Assembly (NCBI RefSeq): GCF_003315795.1
Contig: NZ_QMEY01000009.1
Coordinates: 214,600-278,599 of the forward strand
From: Spongiactinospora rosea
Lineage (GTDB): Bacteria > Actinomycetota > Actinomycetes > Streptosporangiales > Streptosporangiaceae
Length of the DNA stretch: 64,000 nucleotides
Direction: 5' to 3'
Of this stretch, positions 55,926 to 64,000 are shown piece by piece (position 1 is the stretch's first letter; every line of letters begins with the position of its first letter). The notes beneath the pieces were generated by a model. It was not told the DNA's origin and searched no databases. It saw nothing but the letters and a program-made list of their open reading frames with translations. Position numbers and translations under genes: made by a program.

Positions 55926-56245
55926 GCGACCGACCGAGCGTCATGGCGCAGGCGGCGACGGGCGTGATCACGGCGGAACAGGCCGCCGCGGCGAGCCCCG
56001 CCGCCCGGATCCTGATGGGTCCGATCCGGTTCTACCGTGCCTTCGTCTCGCCGCTGCTCGGCCCGCGTTGCCGGTTCTATCCCTCGTGCAGCGCGTACGG
56101 CCTTGAGGCGGTCGCGGTGCACGGCGCGCTGCGCGGCTCATGGCTGACGATCCGGCGAATCGGGCGTTGCCACCCCTTCCATCCTGGAGGCGTCGACCCC
56201 GTGCCTTCCCGCCCGATCCGACCCCACGAAAAGCAAGGGAGCTAG
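55922..56245 (+). CDS. yidD: Membrane protein insertion efficiency factor YidD
   Basis: 107 residues from ATG 55922, overlapping rnpA (ATGA). The signature IRFYRAFVSPLLGPRCRFYPSCSAYGLEAV with conserved cysteines and IGRCHPFHPGGVDPVP identifies YidD (DUF37). It has an N-terminal extension of about 25 residues compared with E. coli. It supports YidC in membrane protein insertion; yidC starts 4 bases downstream. Confidence 0.95.
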   Translation: MSDRPSVMAQAATGVITAEQAAAASPAARILMGPIRFYRAFVSPLLGPRCRFYPSCSAYGLEAVAVHGALRGSWLTIRRIGRCHPFHPGGVDPVPSRPIRPHEKQGS

Positions 56246-56249
56246 TTCG

Positions 56250-57212
56250 GTGGAGCTGTCCTGGCTGAATTGGCTCTACGAGGCCGTCGCGACCGTCATC
56301 ACCTGGATCCACACGGGATACAGCAGCGTTCTCCCGGCCGACAGCGGCCTCACCTGGGCGCTCACCATCGTCACGCTGACCGTGGCGATGCGGTTGCTGA
56401 TCTTCCCGCTGTTCCTCAAGCAGATGCGCTCGTCGCGGAAGATGCAGGAACTGGCTCCGCGGGTACAGAAGCTGCGCGAGAAGTACAAGAACGACAAGCA
56501 GCGCATGAACCAAGAGGTCATGCGCGTCTACCAGGAGGGCGGGGCCAACCCGCTCGGCGGCTGTCTGCCGCTCGTCGCGCAGTTCCCGATCTTCATCTCG
56601 ATGTTCACCGTGCTGAACGCGATGGCCCAGGGCCAGACCAAGTTCGGCATGACCACCGAGCTGGTGGAGAGCGCCAGAAACGCGCACATCTTCGGCGCGC
56701 CGATCCCGGCGACGTTCTGGACCTCCAGCGCCGACCTCGTCAAGCTCAACGCCGACCCGGTGATCAGCAAGATCGTCCTGGTGCTCTTCGTCGCGATCAG
56801 CTCGCTGACGACCTTCCTGACGGTACGGCAGAGCGTGCAGCGTTCGATGCTGCAGATGCCGAACAACCCGATGGTGCAGCAGCAGAAGATCCTGATGTAC
56901 ATCTCGCCGCTGTTCGCCGTCTTCAGCCTGAACTTCCCCCTGGGCCTGATCCTCTACTGGGTCACCACCAACGTGTGGACGCTGGGCCAGCAGCACTGGT
57001 TCTACAGCCGCTACCCCATGCCCACGTACGACGACAAGGGCAGGCTGATCGAGCCGGAGCCCAAGCCGAGCCTGCTGAGCAAGCTGCGCAAGCCCAAGGC
57101 CGAGGCTGAGACCGAGCAGGACGCGCCGCCGGAGCCGCCCCAGCCCAAGGTGGTGCGCAACCAGCCCACCCGGCAGGCGCGCAGCAAGCGCACGGGCAGC
57201 AAAAAGTCGTAG
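56250..57212 (+). CDS. yidC: Membrane protein insertase YidC/Oxa1
   Basis: 320 residues from GTG 56250 with AAGGGAG upstream. Five hydrophobic helices; conserved parts include TWALTIVTLTVAMRLLIFPLF (start of the Oxa1 core), MNQEVMRVYQEGGANPLGGCLP, and LPLGLILYWVTTNVWTLGQ-type NFPLGLILYWVTTN. The charged C-terminal tail (SKLRKPKAEAE; RSKRTGSKKS) probably contacts ribosomes. It lacks the large periplasmic domain of Gram-negative YidC, as expected. Confidence 0.97.
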   Translation: MELSWLNWLYEAVATVITWIHTGYSSVLPADSGLTWALTIVTLTVAMRLLIFPLFLKQMRSSRKMQELAPRVQKLREKYKNDKQRMNQEVMRVYQEGGANPLGGCLPLVAQFPIFISMFTVLNAMAQGQTKFGMTTELVESARNAHIFGAPIPATFWTSSADLVKLNADPVISKIVLVLFVAISSLTTFLTVRQSVQRSMLQMPNNPMVQQQKILMYISPLFAVFSLNFPLGLILYWVTTNVWTLGQQHWFYSRYPMPTYDDKGRLIEPEPKPSLLSKLRKPKAEAETEQDAPPEPPQPKVVRNQPTRQARSKRTGSKKS

Positions 57213-57262
57213 CAGCAGGCCGGGTCCGCTCGCGACCCGACACCACGAAGGAGATGCCGGAC

Positions 57263-57772
57263 GTGACCGAGGCCGAACAGGAGACGGCGCGAACCCCCAC
57301 CGCGACCGCTCCGGATCTCGTGGCGCTTGAGCAGGAAGGCGAGATCGCCGCCGACTACATCGAAGGACTGCTGGACATCGCCGACATCGACGGCGACATC
57401 GACATGGACGTCGAGGGCGACCGGGCCATCGTGTCGGTGGTGGGGGTCAAGGGAGGCGACCTGACCGGCAAGCACGGGGAGGTCCTTGAGGCCCTTCAGG
57501 AGCTGACCCGTCTGGCCGTCCACCGCCAGACCGGGGAACGGTCCCGTCTGATGCTCGATGTGGGCGGCTTCCGCGAACGCCGCCGGGCGGAGCTGACCAA
57601 GCTCGGCGTCAAGATCGCCGACGACGTCAAACGCAGCGGCGAGCCCAAGCCGCTCCAGCCGATGACGCCGTTCGAACGCAAGATCGTGCACGACGCGGTC
57701 GCGGCGGCCGGCCTCCGCAGCGAATCGGAGGGCGAGGAGCCCAACCGCTTCGTCGTCGTCATGCCCGCCTGA
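57263..57772 (+). CDS. jag: Jag/KhpB-type KH-R3H RNA-binding protein
   Basis: 169 residues from GTG 57263 (AAGGAG 9 nt upstream); ATG 57254 in the same frame sits on the Shine-Dalgarno. An acidic N-terminus is followed by a KH domain (GKHGEVLEALQELTRLAVHRQTG) and an R3H domain (MTPFERKIVHDAVAAAGLRSESEGEEPNRFVVV). Jag/KhpB proteins bind RNA and in Gram-positives influence division and wall synthesis. Conserved position after yidC. Confidence 0.93.
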   Translation: MTEAEQETARTPTATAPDLVALEQEGEIAADYIEGLLDIADIDGDIDMDVEGDRAIVSVVGVKGGDLTGKHGEVLEALQELTRLAVHRQTGERSRLMLDVGGFRERRRAELTKLGVKIADDVKRSGEPKPLQPMTPFERKIVHDAVAAAGLRSESEGEEPNRFVVVMPA

Positions 57773-59471
57773 CCCACCCACGGCCCACGCCCGGGGCCCC
57801 GGCCCCGGCGCGGCCCTCCCCCACCACCGCCGGCAGTGTGAATCTCCACACCACCGCTCGGCCTTACCCGCCCAGCCGTACACCTCCGGCATTCGCCCCC
57901 TGCGGCAGGCACCGCCCGCACCCTGCGCCGTTGCGCACCACCACCACCGAGATCGGTGGGGGCCAGCGTGCTGGGATCGCCACCACCGCGTCACCCCACC
58001 GGGCCTGTTCCGCACTATCGCCGAGCCGGCCAGCACAGTGTGAATCTTCACCAGCGCATCGCCCCGCACGCTCGCCCGCGCCCGCCGGTCATCACGACCG
58101 AGATCGGTACGCCCGGCGTGGCGTAACTCTCCACCGCCGAGGACCCTGCGTCCAGCCGTACGCCGCGGTGCTCGCCCGTACCAGGCCCTGATCACCATTG
58201 CTGAGGTCGGCACAGCCGGTGTGATGTAGCCCGTCACCTTGCCACTCGCGCTCGTCATGCGCTCACGCTGTGCCCGCTGATCACCCCCTGAGCCCGCTAC
58301 GGCCAGCGCGGTGGATTTCCACCGTCGCGGTGCTCGTTAGGCCCTGATCATCATCGCTGGGTCGGTACGGCCCGTGCGTTGTAGATATCCATCAGCACTT
58401 CGCCTTGCGCCCTTGGCTGTACCGCTGTGCCCGCTGCTCGTCACGAGTCGGGGCCTGTACGTCCACCGCGATGTGGATCTCCATCAGCGCGTCACCCTGC
58501 CTACCCAGCCACTCGCGCTCGTCATTGGCCCACACCGTGCCCGCTGATCACCCCCTGGGCCCGCTATGACCACCCCGGTCCACCTCCACCGTCGGGTCGC
58601 CCTGCGCCCCCAGCCGTAGACTGCGGCTTTCGGTCGCGCGGCCATGCCACTGGGGCACCACCGTCGAGGCGGCTGTACCAACTCGCCCTCCACCCCGCGG
58701 AACCCGTCAAGCAGCAAGTGCGCCCTGGAAGGCGATCCATAGGACACCCCCGGGTCAGGTGACATTCGACCGCCTCGGCAGCGCGGCCGATGCCGTCCGC
58801 GCTGGAGCTGGATCAGCATCCTCATCCCTGACCGTCGGCCAAGCCCACCGCCGCTCATGCCGGCCTTAGCGTGCATGGCCGACGGCTCAGCCCGTACTTC
58901 GAAGGCCCTTATGCTTCGGCCCTCGACTCTCCTTCCCCCCTTCCTCGCCTCCGACCGCAAAATCATGAGCCGTGCAGCGGGTATTCGCCGGGACTACGTA
59001 CGTTCCCCTACGCAATAGCGGCCGATCACCCCAACGCGGACGGCCTGCGCAACCGGCACACGGGCCCACGGACGGTACGGCCACGGTGCCCGCCCGGCAT
59101 CGGGCCTGACCACCGCCCCGAAGGGGTGGTCCGTCACCACGACGAGCGAAACACGACCATCGGGCCGGCGCTCGCCTGTCCACAGGCTGGGGCCGGCGAT
59201 CGCCCCGGGTTCGGTGATCGATCCGGACCGTTAGCCTAGATAGGGACTTTTCGCATGCGGCAGCCGAGTTATCCACAGGCAGCGGCGTGCCGTCCGTAGC
59301 GTGGGCGAAAGCTGGATATGGTCATCGGGTCGAGCAAATGCCGGCGGAAGTCGGACCGTCACCTGATGCGAGTCGTGGGCAGGTGTACGAGGCGCATGGC
59401 CGTCCGGGAAGTGAAGGGGAGGGCAGCAGTGCGAGCCCGTTGGAGCGGCGGCATGCGGTTGGGGAGTGACC
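57773..59471. repeat. 1.7 kb non-coding region with degenerate direct repeats
   Basis: No gene is supported on either strand between jag and rsmG; the long minus frames are low-complexity Arg/Gly/Trp sequences typical of GC-rich non-coding DNA. It contains a repeated unit built around GTG(G/A)ATNTCCA: at 57836, 58038, 58310, 58381 and 58471, plus more diverged copies near 58120 and 58577. The clearest pair is 58241-58329 and 58508-58596 (about 88 bases, offset 267), both starting GCCACTCGCGCTCGTCAT and containing GCCCGCTGATCACCCCCTG. The rsmG promoter should lie near its right end. The purpose is unknown. Confidence 0.7.
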
Positions 59472-60155
59472 ATGAGCGCTGACGCGCCCCTTCCTCCCCC
59501 TGTGGCCCGTGAGGTGTTCGCTGATGACGCATGGCCTCTGGCCGAGGCATACGCCCGGATGCTCGCCGGCCCCGCCGTTGTGCGCGGTCTGCTCGGGCCG
59601 CGGGAGGTCGATCGGTTGTGGGATCGCCACCTGCTGAACTGCGCCGTCGTCGCCGAGGCCATCCCGCGTGACGTGCACGTCGTGGACATCGGCTCCGGCG
59701 CCGGGCTGCCGGGCGTCGTGCTGGCGATCGTACGACCGGACATCTCGGTGACGCTGCTGGAGCCGTTGCTGCGGAGGGTCGTGTTCCTGGAGGAATGCGT
59801 GGCTGAGCTGAAGCTCGGCAATGTGGAGGTGGTGCGCGGCCGCGCCGAGGAGCTGGCGGGGGAACGCTCCTTCGACGTCGCGGTCGCCCGTGCCGTCGCT
59901 CCGTTGGAGCGGCTGCTGACCTGGTCCATGCCGCTGTTGCACCAGGGAGGCGAGTTGCTCGCGATGAAGGGGGAGCGCGCCGCGGCCGAACTGGCCGAGG
60001 CCGAATCGCAATTACGCGCATGCGGGGCCGAGAGGGCCGAGCTTGTCGCGGTCGGGCACGGTAAGGTCGAGCCGCCTGCAACTCTCGTCCGGGTGGTCGC
60101 CGGCCGTCCACCCGGGCGAGGCCGGCGCGACCCTCGGCGCAGACGGAAGAGGTGA
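59472..60155 (+). CDS. rsmG: 16S rRNA 7-methylguanosine methyltransferase RsmG (GidB)
   Basis: 227 residues from ATG 59472 (GGGGAG 5 nt upstream); GTG 59466 is in frame but covers the Shine-Dalgarno. Conserved LGPREVDRLWDRHLLNCAVV, SAM-binding VVDIGSGAGLPGVVLAI, and VARAVAPLERLLTWSMPLL. Methylates G527 (E. coli numbering) of 16S rRNA. Loss in this family gives low-level streptomycin resistance (known). A basic tail is extra. Confidence 0.96.
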   Translation: MSADAPLPPPVAREVFADDAWPLAEAYARMLAGPAVVRGLLGPREVDRLWDRHLLNCAVVAEAIPRDVHVVDIGSGAGLPGVVLAIVRPDISVTLLEPLLRRVVFLEECVAELKLGNVEVVRGRAEELAGERSFDVAVARAVAPLERLLTWSMPLLHQGGELLAMKGERAAAELAEAESQLRACGAERAELVAVGHGKVEPPATLVRVVAGRPPGRGRRDPRRRRKR

Positions 60156-60327
60156 CGTCGTGGCCCGTACGGCTAGCGGCCTTGGCTGGCCGGCGAGCGG
60201 CGGCGATGCCATAGAGCTTGGGCATTGCTCCGGTCTGGGCTGGCCGCACTCCCCAAGGGAAGGTTCCGGGGGATGGTCGTCCGCGTCGGCTCCTCCCGCC
60301 GCCGCCCGGCCGGTCGAAAGGACGACG

Positions 60328-61284
60328 GTGACCGACACTCCGCTTAGCTCCGGCGACTCGCCGCTGGTACGAGAGGCACTCAGCTCAGTGGTTTCACGTG
60401 AAACATCGGCCCCCCAGACGACACCGACGACCCAGCCCGCGGCGGCAGCGCCCGCGGCCACGGCCTCCAGGCCCTCAAACGGTGACTGGCCGCGTCCCAA
60501 AGAGCGACGGATCATCACCGTGGCCAACCAGAAGGGCGGGGTGGGCAAGACCACCACGTCGGTCAACCTCGCCGCTGCCCTCTCCATGCACGGCCAGCGC
60601 GTTCTGGTGATCGACCTCGACCCTCAGGGCAACGCGTCCACCGCGCTGTCCGTCGAACACCGCGGCGACGTCCCTGACGTCTACCAGGTGCTGGTGGGCG
60701 ACCGCCCGCTGTCCGAGATCGTCAAGGAGGTCCCGGAAATGCCGGGCCTCTACTGCGCTCCTGCCACGATCGACCTCGCGGGGGCCGAAATCGAGCTCGT
60801 CTCGCTGGTCGCCCGCGAAGCCAGGCTGCGCCGTGCCATCGCCGCCTTCGACGCCATCGAGCTCGACTACATCCTGATCGACTGCCCGCCGTCCCTCGGG
60901 CTGCTGACGGTGAACGCCCTGGTTGCCACCCGCGAGCTGCTGATCCCGATCCAGTGCGAGTACTATGCGCTCGAAGGGCTCGGGCAGTTGCTGCGCAACG
61001 TCGACCTGGTGCGAGCGCACCTCAATCCGGACCTCATCCTCTCCACGATCGTCCTGACGATGTACGACGGGCGGACACGCCTGGCGTCGCAGGTGGCGGA
61101 CGAGGTCCGGTCACACTTCGGCGATACCGTGCTGAACACGGTCATCCCTCGAAGCGTGCGGGTATCAGAGGCACCCAGCTACGGCCAGTCGGTCATGACG
61201 TATGACCCAGGGTCGAGCGGTGCGATGGCGTACATGGACGCGGCGCGCGAGATCGCGTACCGTGCCGCCGCCATACAGGCATAG
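60328..61284 (+). CDS. parA: Chromosome partition ATPase ParA (Soj)
   Basis: 318 residues from GTG 60328 (AAAGGA 5 nt upstream); GTG 60160 in the same frame would add a low-complexity stretch and is a possible alternative. A disordered N-terminus containing VSRETSAP is followed by the deviant Walker A NQKGGVGKTTTSVNLAAAL near 66, VIDLDPQGNASTAL, and YILIDCPPSLGLLTVNAL. It drives segregation of the origin region with ParB-parS. A parS site lies inside its own coding sequence. Confidence 0.95.
   Translation: MTDTPLSSGDSPLVREALSSVVSRETSAPQTTPTTQPAAAAPAATASRPSNGDWPRPKERRIITVANQKGGVGKTTTSVNLAAALSMHGQRVLVIDLDPQGNASTALSVEHRGDVPDVYQVLVGDRPLSEIVKEVPEMPGLYCAPATIDLAGAEIELVSLVAREARLRRAIAAFDAIELDYILIDCPPSLGLLTVNALVATRELLIPIQCEYYALEGLGQLLRNVDLVRAHLNPDLILSTIVLTMYDGRTRLASQVADEVRSHFGDTVLNTVIPRSVRVSEAPSYGQSVMTYDPGSSGAMAYMDAAREIAYRAAAIQA
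60390..60405. promoter_or_regulatory. parS: parS centromere site inside parA
   Basis: GGTTTCACGTGAAACA contains the perfect 14-base palindrome GTTTCACGTGAAAC that ParB binds. It encodes VSRET in parA. Sites in this place are common in actinobacteria. Confidence 0.95.
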
Positions 61285-61385
61285 GCGAAATCGGGGCACG
61301 CGTCTCGTCGTGAGCCCAGTTGTCGCAGCGGTAACCTCGCAGGAACGGGCGGCCCGTTGGTGGGCGGGCGGATGAGGGAGTTGTA

Positions 61386-62381
61386 GTGGCGCAGCAGCGA
61401 CGCGGACTGGGCAAAGGGCTTGGGGCACTCATCCCGACCGGCCCTGTCGTGGACGGCCCGGCGGGCGTAGCCCCGGTCGACGTACCTGCCGGGGCCGTCG
61501 CGGTCGTACCCCAGCCGGGACACGGCGGGATCGACACCACAGGCCCGGTACCGGTGCCAGGTGCCTATTTCCAGGAGATTCCAGTCGATGCGATCGAGCG
61601 CAATCCCCGCCAACCACGGAGCATCTTCGACGAGGAGGCCCTGAGGGAACTGGCCGACTCGATCAGCGAGGTTGGGCTGCTCCAGCCGATCGTGGTCCGG
61701 CCCGCCCCTTACGGCAAGTTCGAGCTCATCATGGGGGAGCGGCGGTGGCGGGCCTTCCAGCGCGCCGGCCTGACCGACATCCCGGCGATCGTCCGCAAGA
61801 CCCAGGACGACGATCTTCTCCGCGACGCCCTCATCGAAAACCTGCAGCGCGAGCAGCTCAACCCTCTCGAAGAAGCGGCCGCCTACCAGCAGCTCCTCGA
61901 CGACTTCGGCGCCACCCACGAACAGCTCGCCCAGCGGATCGGCCGCTCCCGCTCCCACATCACCAACACCCTGCGCCTGCTCAACCTCCCCCCCGAGGTC
62001 CAAAAGCGGGTGGCCGCCGGCCTGATCAGCGCCGGCCATGCCAAGGCCCTGCTCACGCTCACCGACCCCGCCGCACAGGACCACCTGGCCCGCCGGATCG
62101 TTGCCGAGGGCCTGTCCGTACGATCAGTAGAAGAAATCGTCGCCTTCGGCGACGCCACCTCCGCCCCCGCTCCCCGCCAGCGGTCCCAGAAGAAGGCACC
62201 TACACCTGGACTCCGCGACCTCGCCGAACGCCTCTCAGACCACTTCGAGACCAAGGTGAAGGTCGACCTCGGCACCCGCAAGGGCCGGATCGTGGTGGAG
62301 TTCGCCACCATCGACGACCTTGAACGCATCATCGACACCATGGCCCCTGACGCCGCGAAGTCCATCCGCACCGACGACTGA
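61386..62381 (+). CDS. parB: Chromosome partition protein ParB (Spo0J)
   Basis: 331 residues, about 100 bases after parA. Starts AQQRRGLGKGLGALIP. N-terminal CTP-binding domain with NPRQPRSIFDEEALREL and MGERRWRAFQRAG near 118; central HTH (THEQLAQRIGRSRSHITNTL, near 178-197); C-terminal dimerisation domain. Binds parS and spreads as a CTP-dependent clamp; partner of ParA. Plus-strand start is GTG 61386 with GGGAG upstream. Confidence 0.97.
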   Translation: MAQQRRGLGKGLGALIPTGPVVDGPAGVAPVDVPAGAVAVVPQPGHGGIDTTGPVPVPGAYFQEIPVDAIERNPRQPRSIFDEEALRELADSISEVGLLQPIVVRPAPYGKFELIMGERRWRAFQRAGLTDIPAIVRKTQDDDLLRDALIENLQREQLNPLEEAAAYQQLLDDFGATHEQLAQRIGRSRSHITNTLRLLNLPPEVQKRVAAGLISAGHAKALLTLTDPAAQDHLARRIVAEGLSVRSVEEIVAFGDATSAPAPRQRSQKKAPTPGLRDLAERLSDHFETKVKVDLGTRKGRIVVEFATIDDLERIIDTMAPDAAKSIRTDD

Positions 62382-62769
62382 TCCTCCTCCCCACGTGTTC
62401 CACGTGAAACAAACCAAGCCGCCTCCACCACTCCACCCCGCCCCGCCTCAGGGGGCGCCTCCACGCTGGAGTACAACGGTCCGGACGAATAGAAGACCGC
62501 TTCCCTCCGGAAGCCCCTATGCTGCCGCCGTTGCCTGTCGGCCGCTCGCCCGTCAGCCGATGGGGCCAGAGAGCGGAACGGACGACTTTTCGACTGTGCA
62601 TGGATTTCCCGATCCGGCCATGCCTTCTAAGGGACCGCAAACGACTCAGACTGAGCTCCCAGCGCTTCATCGCGCCTATAGGGGAGCCTCCGCTATATCG
62701 GACCGAGGAGATCCGCGGCGCTAAGCGCAGAGCCTTTCGGTGTAGTGCCGTCGCTCGCGCTCCAGAACG
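62382..62769. other. Region after parB, no gene recognised
   Basis: Apart from the parS at 62396-62411, no gene, hairpin or strong motif is evident before the transposase remnants begin near 62770. The short frames on both strands lack ribosome binding sites. Confidence 0.4.
62396..62411. promoter_or_regulatory. parS: parS site downstream of parB
   Basis: TGTTCCACGTGAAACA differs from the consensus TGTTTCACGTGAAACA by one base. It lies 15 bases after the parB stop codon and with the copy in parA makes two parS sites 2 kb apart. Confidence 0.9.
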
Positions 62770-63180
62770 CCCCTAGGACCTTTATCGCAGCATCCGTTGA
62801 TCGCGGGCGACGCGGACAGCGAGCTTGTCGTATCCGGTCGCGACGGCGCGTTGGCGTTCGAGTTGGTCGATACCGCACTCCAACAACATGGCGCAGCCAG
62901 TACAGCACCGAACCGAAGGCGGGCCACCGCCCTCCCGTAGAGCCCTGGGCACGGCGGTTGGCGTCCTGGTCGGCCTTGCTCGGGATGGCGACCCTGATCC
63001 CACGCCGTCGCAGATACGCCCGGTTGGCCCGGGAGACGGAGCTCTTGTCGACCAGGACCGCATCGGGGCAAGTCCTGGGCGGCCCGTGGCTCAGCTGCAG
63101 TCCCCAGATGTCATCGATCACGGTGGCGAACTGCAGGCTGCCTCCATGCCAGCCCGCAGTGAGTACAACCGAAAAAAGGG
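62770..63180 (-). pseudogene. IS5-type transposase remnant
   Basis: The minus strand encodes SVVLTAGWHGGSLQFATVI, VDKSSVSRANRAYLRRRGIR, and VAIPSKADQDANRRAQGS, then after a frameshift ECGIDQLERQRAVATGYDKLAVR. This follows the catalytic core of IS5-type DDE transposases (ADKAYSSRANRAYLRRRGI and ECGINRLKRHRAVATRYDKLA, recalled). The N-terminal half is missing and the C-terminus is eroded. Dead element. Confidence 0.8.
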
Positions 63181-63254
63181 CCTTTGACCCTGCTAACAAG
63201 CCGGATGCCTCTCGTTGGTTGAGCACCACACCAGAGAGGGGCGCGCGCCCGTCA

Positions 63255-63535
63255 TTACCGGATGCAGGCACGGATGTTGGTCCGTTCATTGAACAGTATG
63301 CGGTTGCAGTGCTCTGCCTTGCTGTTGATCTGTGGGCGGTAGGGGCGGGGGCGTTTGCCGTTGATCCCAGATCGGCCAGGGCTTGGCGCCAGGCGGTAGC
63401 TGTAGGCGTTGTCGGTCAGCACGCGTTCGATAGCAAGGATGCCCCTGCCGGCGAAGTCGGCGGTGGCGCGGCGCAGGAGCGCCGGACAGGTGATTGGCTT
63501 CTCATCCGGATGGGCTTCGCTGTAGGCCAGGCTAG
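63255..63535 (-). pseudogene. IS481/IS3-type transposase core fragment
   Basis: LAYSEAHPDEKPITCPALLRR, AIERVLTDNAYSYR, KRPRPYRPQINSKAEHCNRIL match the rve integrase-core end of IS481-type transposases (LAYAEVLPDE ... RVLTDNGS.YR ... RPYRPQTNGKIERF.R.L, recalled). The N-terminal part is absent: it breaks off near 63535, where the IS630-type element begins, and the C-terminus is degenerate. Confidence 0.75.
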
Positions 63536-63565
63536 TGTCATGCGCCTGAAATTCGTCGCATAAAT

Positions 63566-64000
63566 ATGTATGCTCGTTGTGTGTCGACTCCAGGTCCATC
63601 CGCAGTGGAGATCCGGCTGACCGATGCCGAACGCGCCCGGCTGATGGCCGTGGCCGCCGACCCGTCGAGACTGGCGATCAGAGCACGGATCGTGCTGGCG
63701 TGCGCGCAGCCGGGCGCCACTAACGCGCAGGTGTCGCGCGACCTCGGGGTATCGGTGCATACCGTGCGCAAGTGGCGTTCGATATTCGCGCGGGGCGGGG
63801 TGCAGTCCCTGGTCGATGAGCCCCGGCCGGGGCGGCCCAAGGCAGGGCTGACGCTGAGCGACGCCGAGCGGGAGACCTTGCGGCGGTGGGCACGGCGGGC
63901 CAAGTCGTCGCAGATCCTGGCGACCCGCTCGAAGATCGTGCTGGCCTGCGCGGACGGCAAGGACAACAAGCAGGTCGCCGCCGAGTTGCGGGTGGATCCG
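63566..64000 (+). CDS. IS630-type transposase, N-terminal part, doubled HTH; runs off window
   Basis: 145 codons to the window edge from ATG 63566 (MYARCVSTPGPSAVEI); GTG 63581 is an alternative. First module: LTDAERARLMAVAADP, RARIVLACAQPGATNAQVSRDLGVSVHTVRKWRSIF, LVDEPRPGRPK. It is followed directly by a second copy of the same beginning: LSDAERETLRRWARRAKSS, RSKIVLACADGKDNKQVAAELRVDP. IS630-type transposases normally have a single such HTH unit before the DDE domain, which would lie beyond the window. The DNA start of the element is near 63535. Confidence 0.8.
   Translation, partial: MYARCVSTPGPSAVEIRLTDAERARLMAVAADPSRLAIRARIVLACAQPGATNAQVSRDLGVSVHTVRKWRSIFARGGVQSLVDEPRPGRPKAGLTLSDAERETLRRWARRAKSSQILATRSKIVLACADGKDNKQVAAELRVDP

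Noticed and set aside
57011..58258. 415-codon minus-strand frame across yidC and jag
   Set aside because: Antisense to yidC/jag, then Arg/Trp-rich nonsense within the repeat region.

Overview
The window is a high-GC actinobacterial chromosome segment around the replication origin. The gene order dnaA-dnaN-gnd-recF-DUF721/DciA-gyrB-gyrA-DUF3566-tRNA-Ile on one side, and rpmH-rnpA-yidD-yidC-jag-rsmG-parA-parB on the other, is the conserved actinobacterial origin block. The gnd gene between dnaN and recF, the long DnaA linker and frequent GTG/TTG starts fit a filamentous member of Streptosporangiales or a related order. The sequence alone does not settle the genus.

Layout. (A) 1-5029: a large secreted RHS/YD-repeat protein on the minus strand, cut by the window edge, carrying an inserted chitin-binding-type module. 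(B) 5833-15226: a tightly overlapping plus-strand Tad/Flp-type pilus operon: lipoprotein, PKD-like secreted protein, SAF/CpaB-like, CpaE-like, CpaF/TadA, TadB, TadC, pilin-like peptide, three TadE/TadG-like pseudopilins, and a membrane LysM + winged-helix/BTAD protein. (C) 15476-20933: small secreted or unknown proteins, several hairpin terminators, one decayed HTH regulator and one two-module HTH protein. (D) 21269-29539: an RHS polymorphic-toxin locus on the minus strand. The 2220-residue RHS protein ends in a Hint protease domain and a ParB-like tip, followed by a candidate immunity gene and then a decayed older cassette (frameshifted Hint remnant plus orphan immunity gene). (E) 29782-41000: a minus-strand type IV secretion / conjugation-type operon (pilin-like fusion, VirB6-like, PrgI, VirB4-like, lipoprotein, VirD4/TraG-like, replication-relaxation family, NlpC/P60), then an XF1762-family gene and an excisionase-like gene on the plus strand. 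No integrase or relaxase was found. (F) 41109-41889: a broken ankyrin-repeat gene and tRNA-Ile(GAU), the probable attachment site. (G) 42038-62411: the origin-proximal core with oriC and two parS sites. (H) 62770-64000: an insertion-sequence graveyard with IS5-type and IS481-type remnants and an incoming IS630-type transposase gene with a doubled N-terminal HTH.

How the parts relate. Replication initiation (dnaA, oriC, dnaN, recF, DciA-like, gyrase) and segregation (parA, parB, parS) sit together. The material left of tRNA-Ile looks accessory: mobile-element genes, contact-dependent toxin loci and surface structures. The tRNA-Ala that usually follows tRNA-Ile is not seen, which fits insertion of foreign DNA at the tRNA 3' end. 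The strongest leads are the displaced RHS cassette, the ParB-like RHS tip, the LysM-to-BTAD transmembrane protein in the Tad operon, the relaxase-less T4SS operon with a fused pilin, and a degenerate repeat array in a 1.7 kb gap between jag and rsmG.
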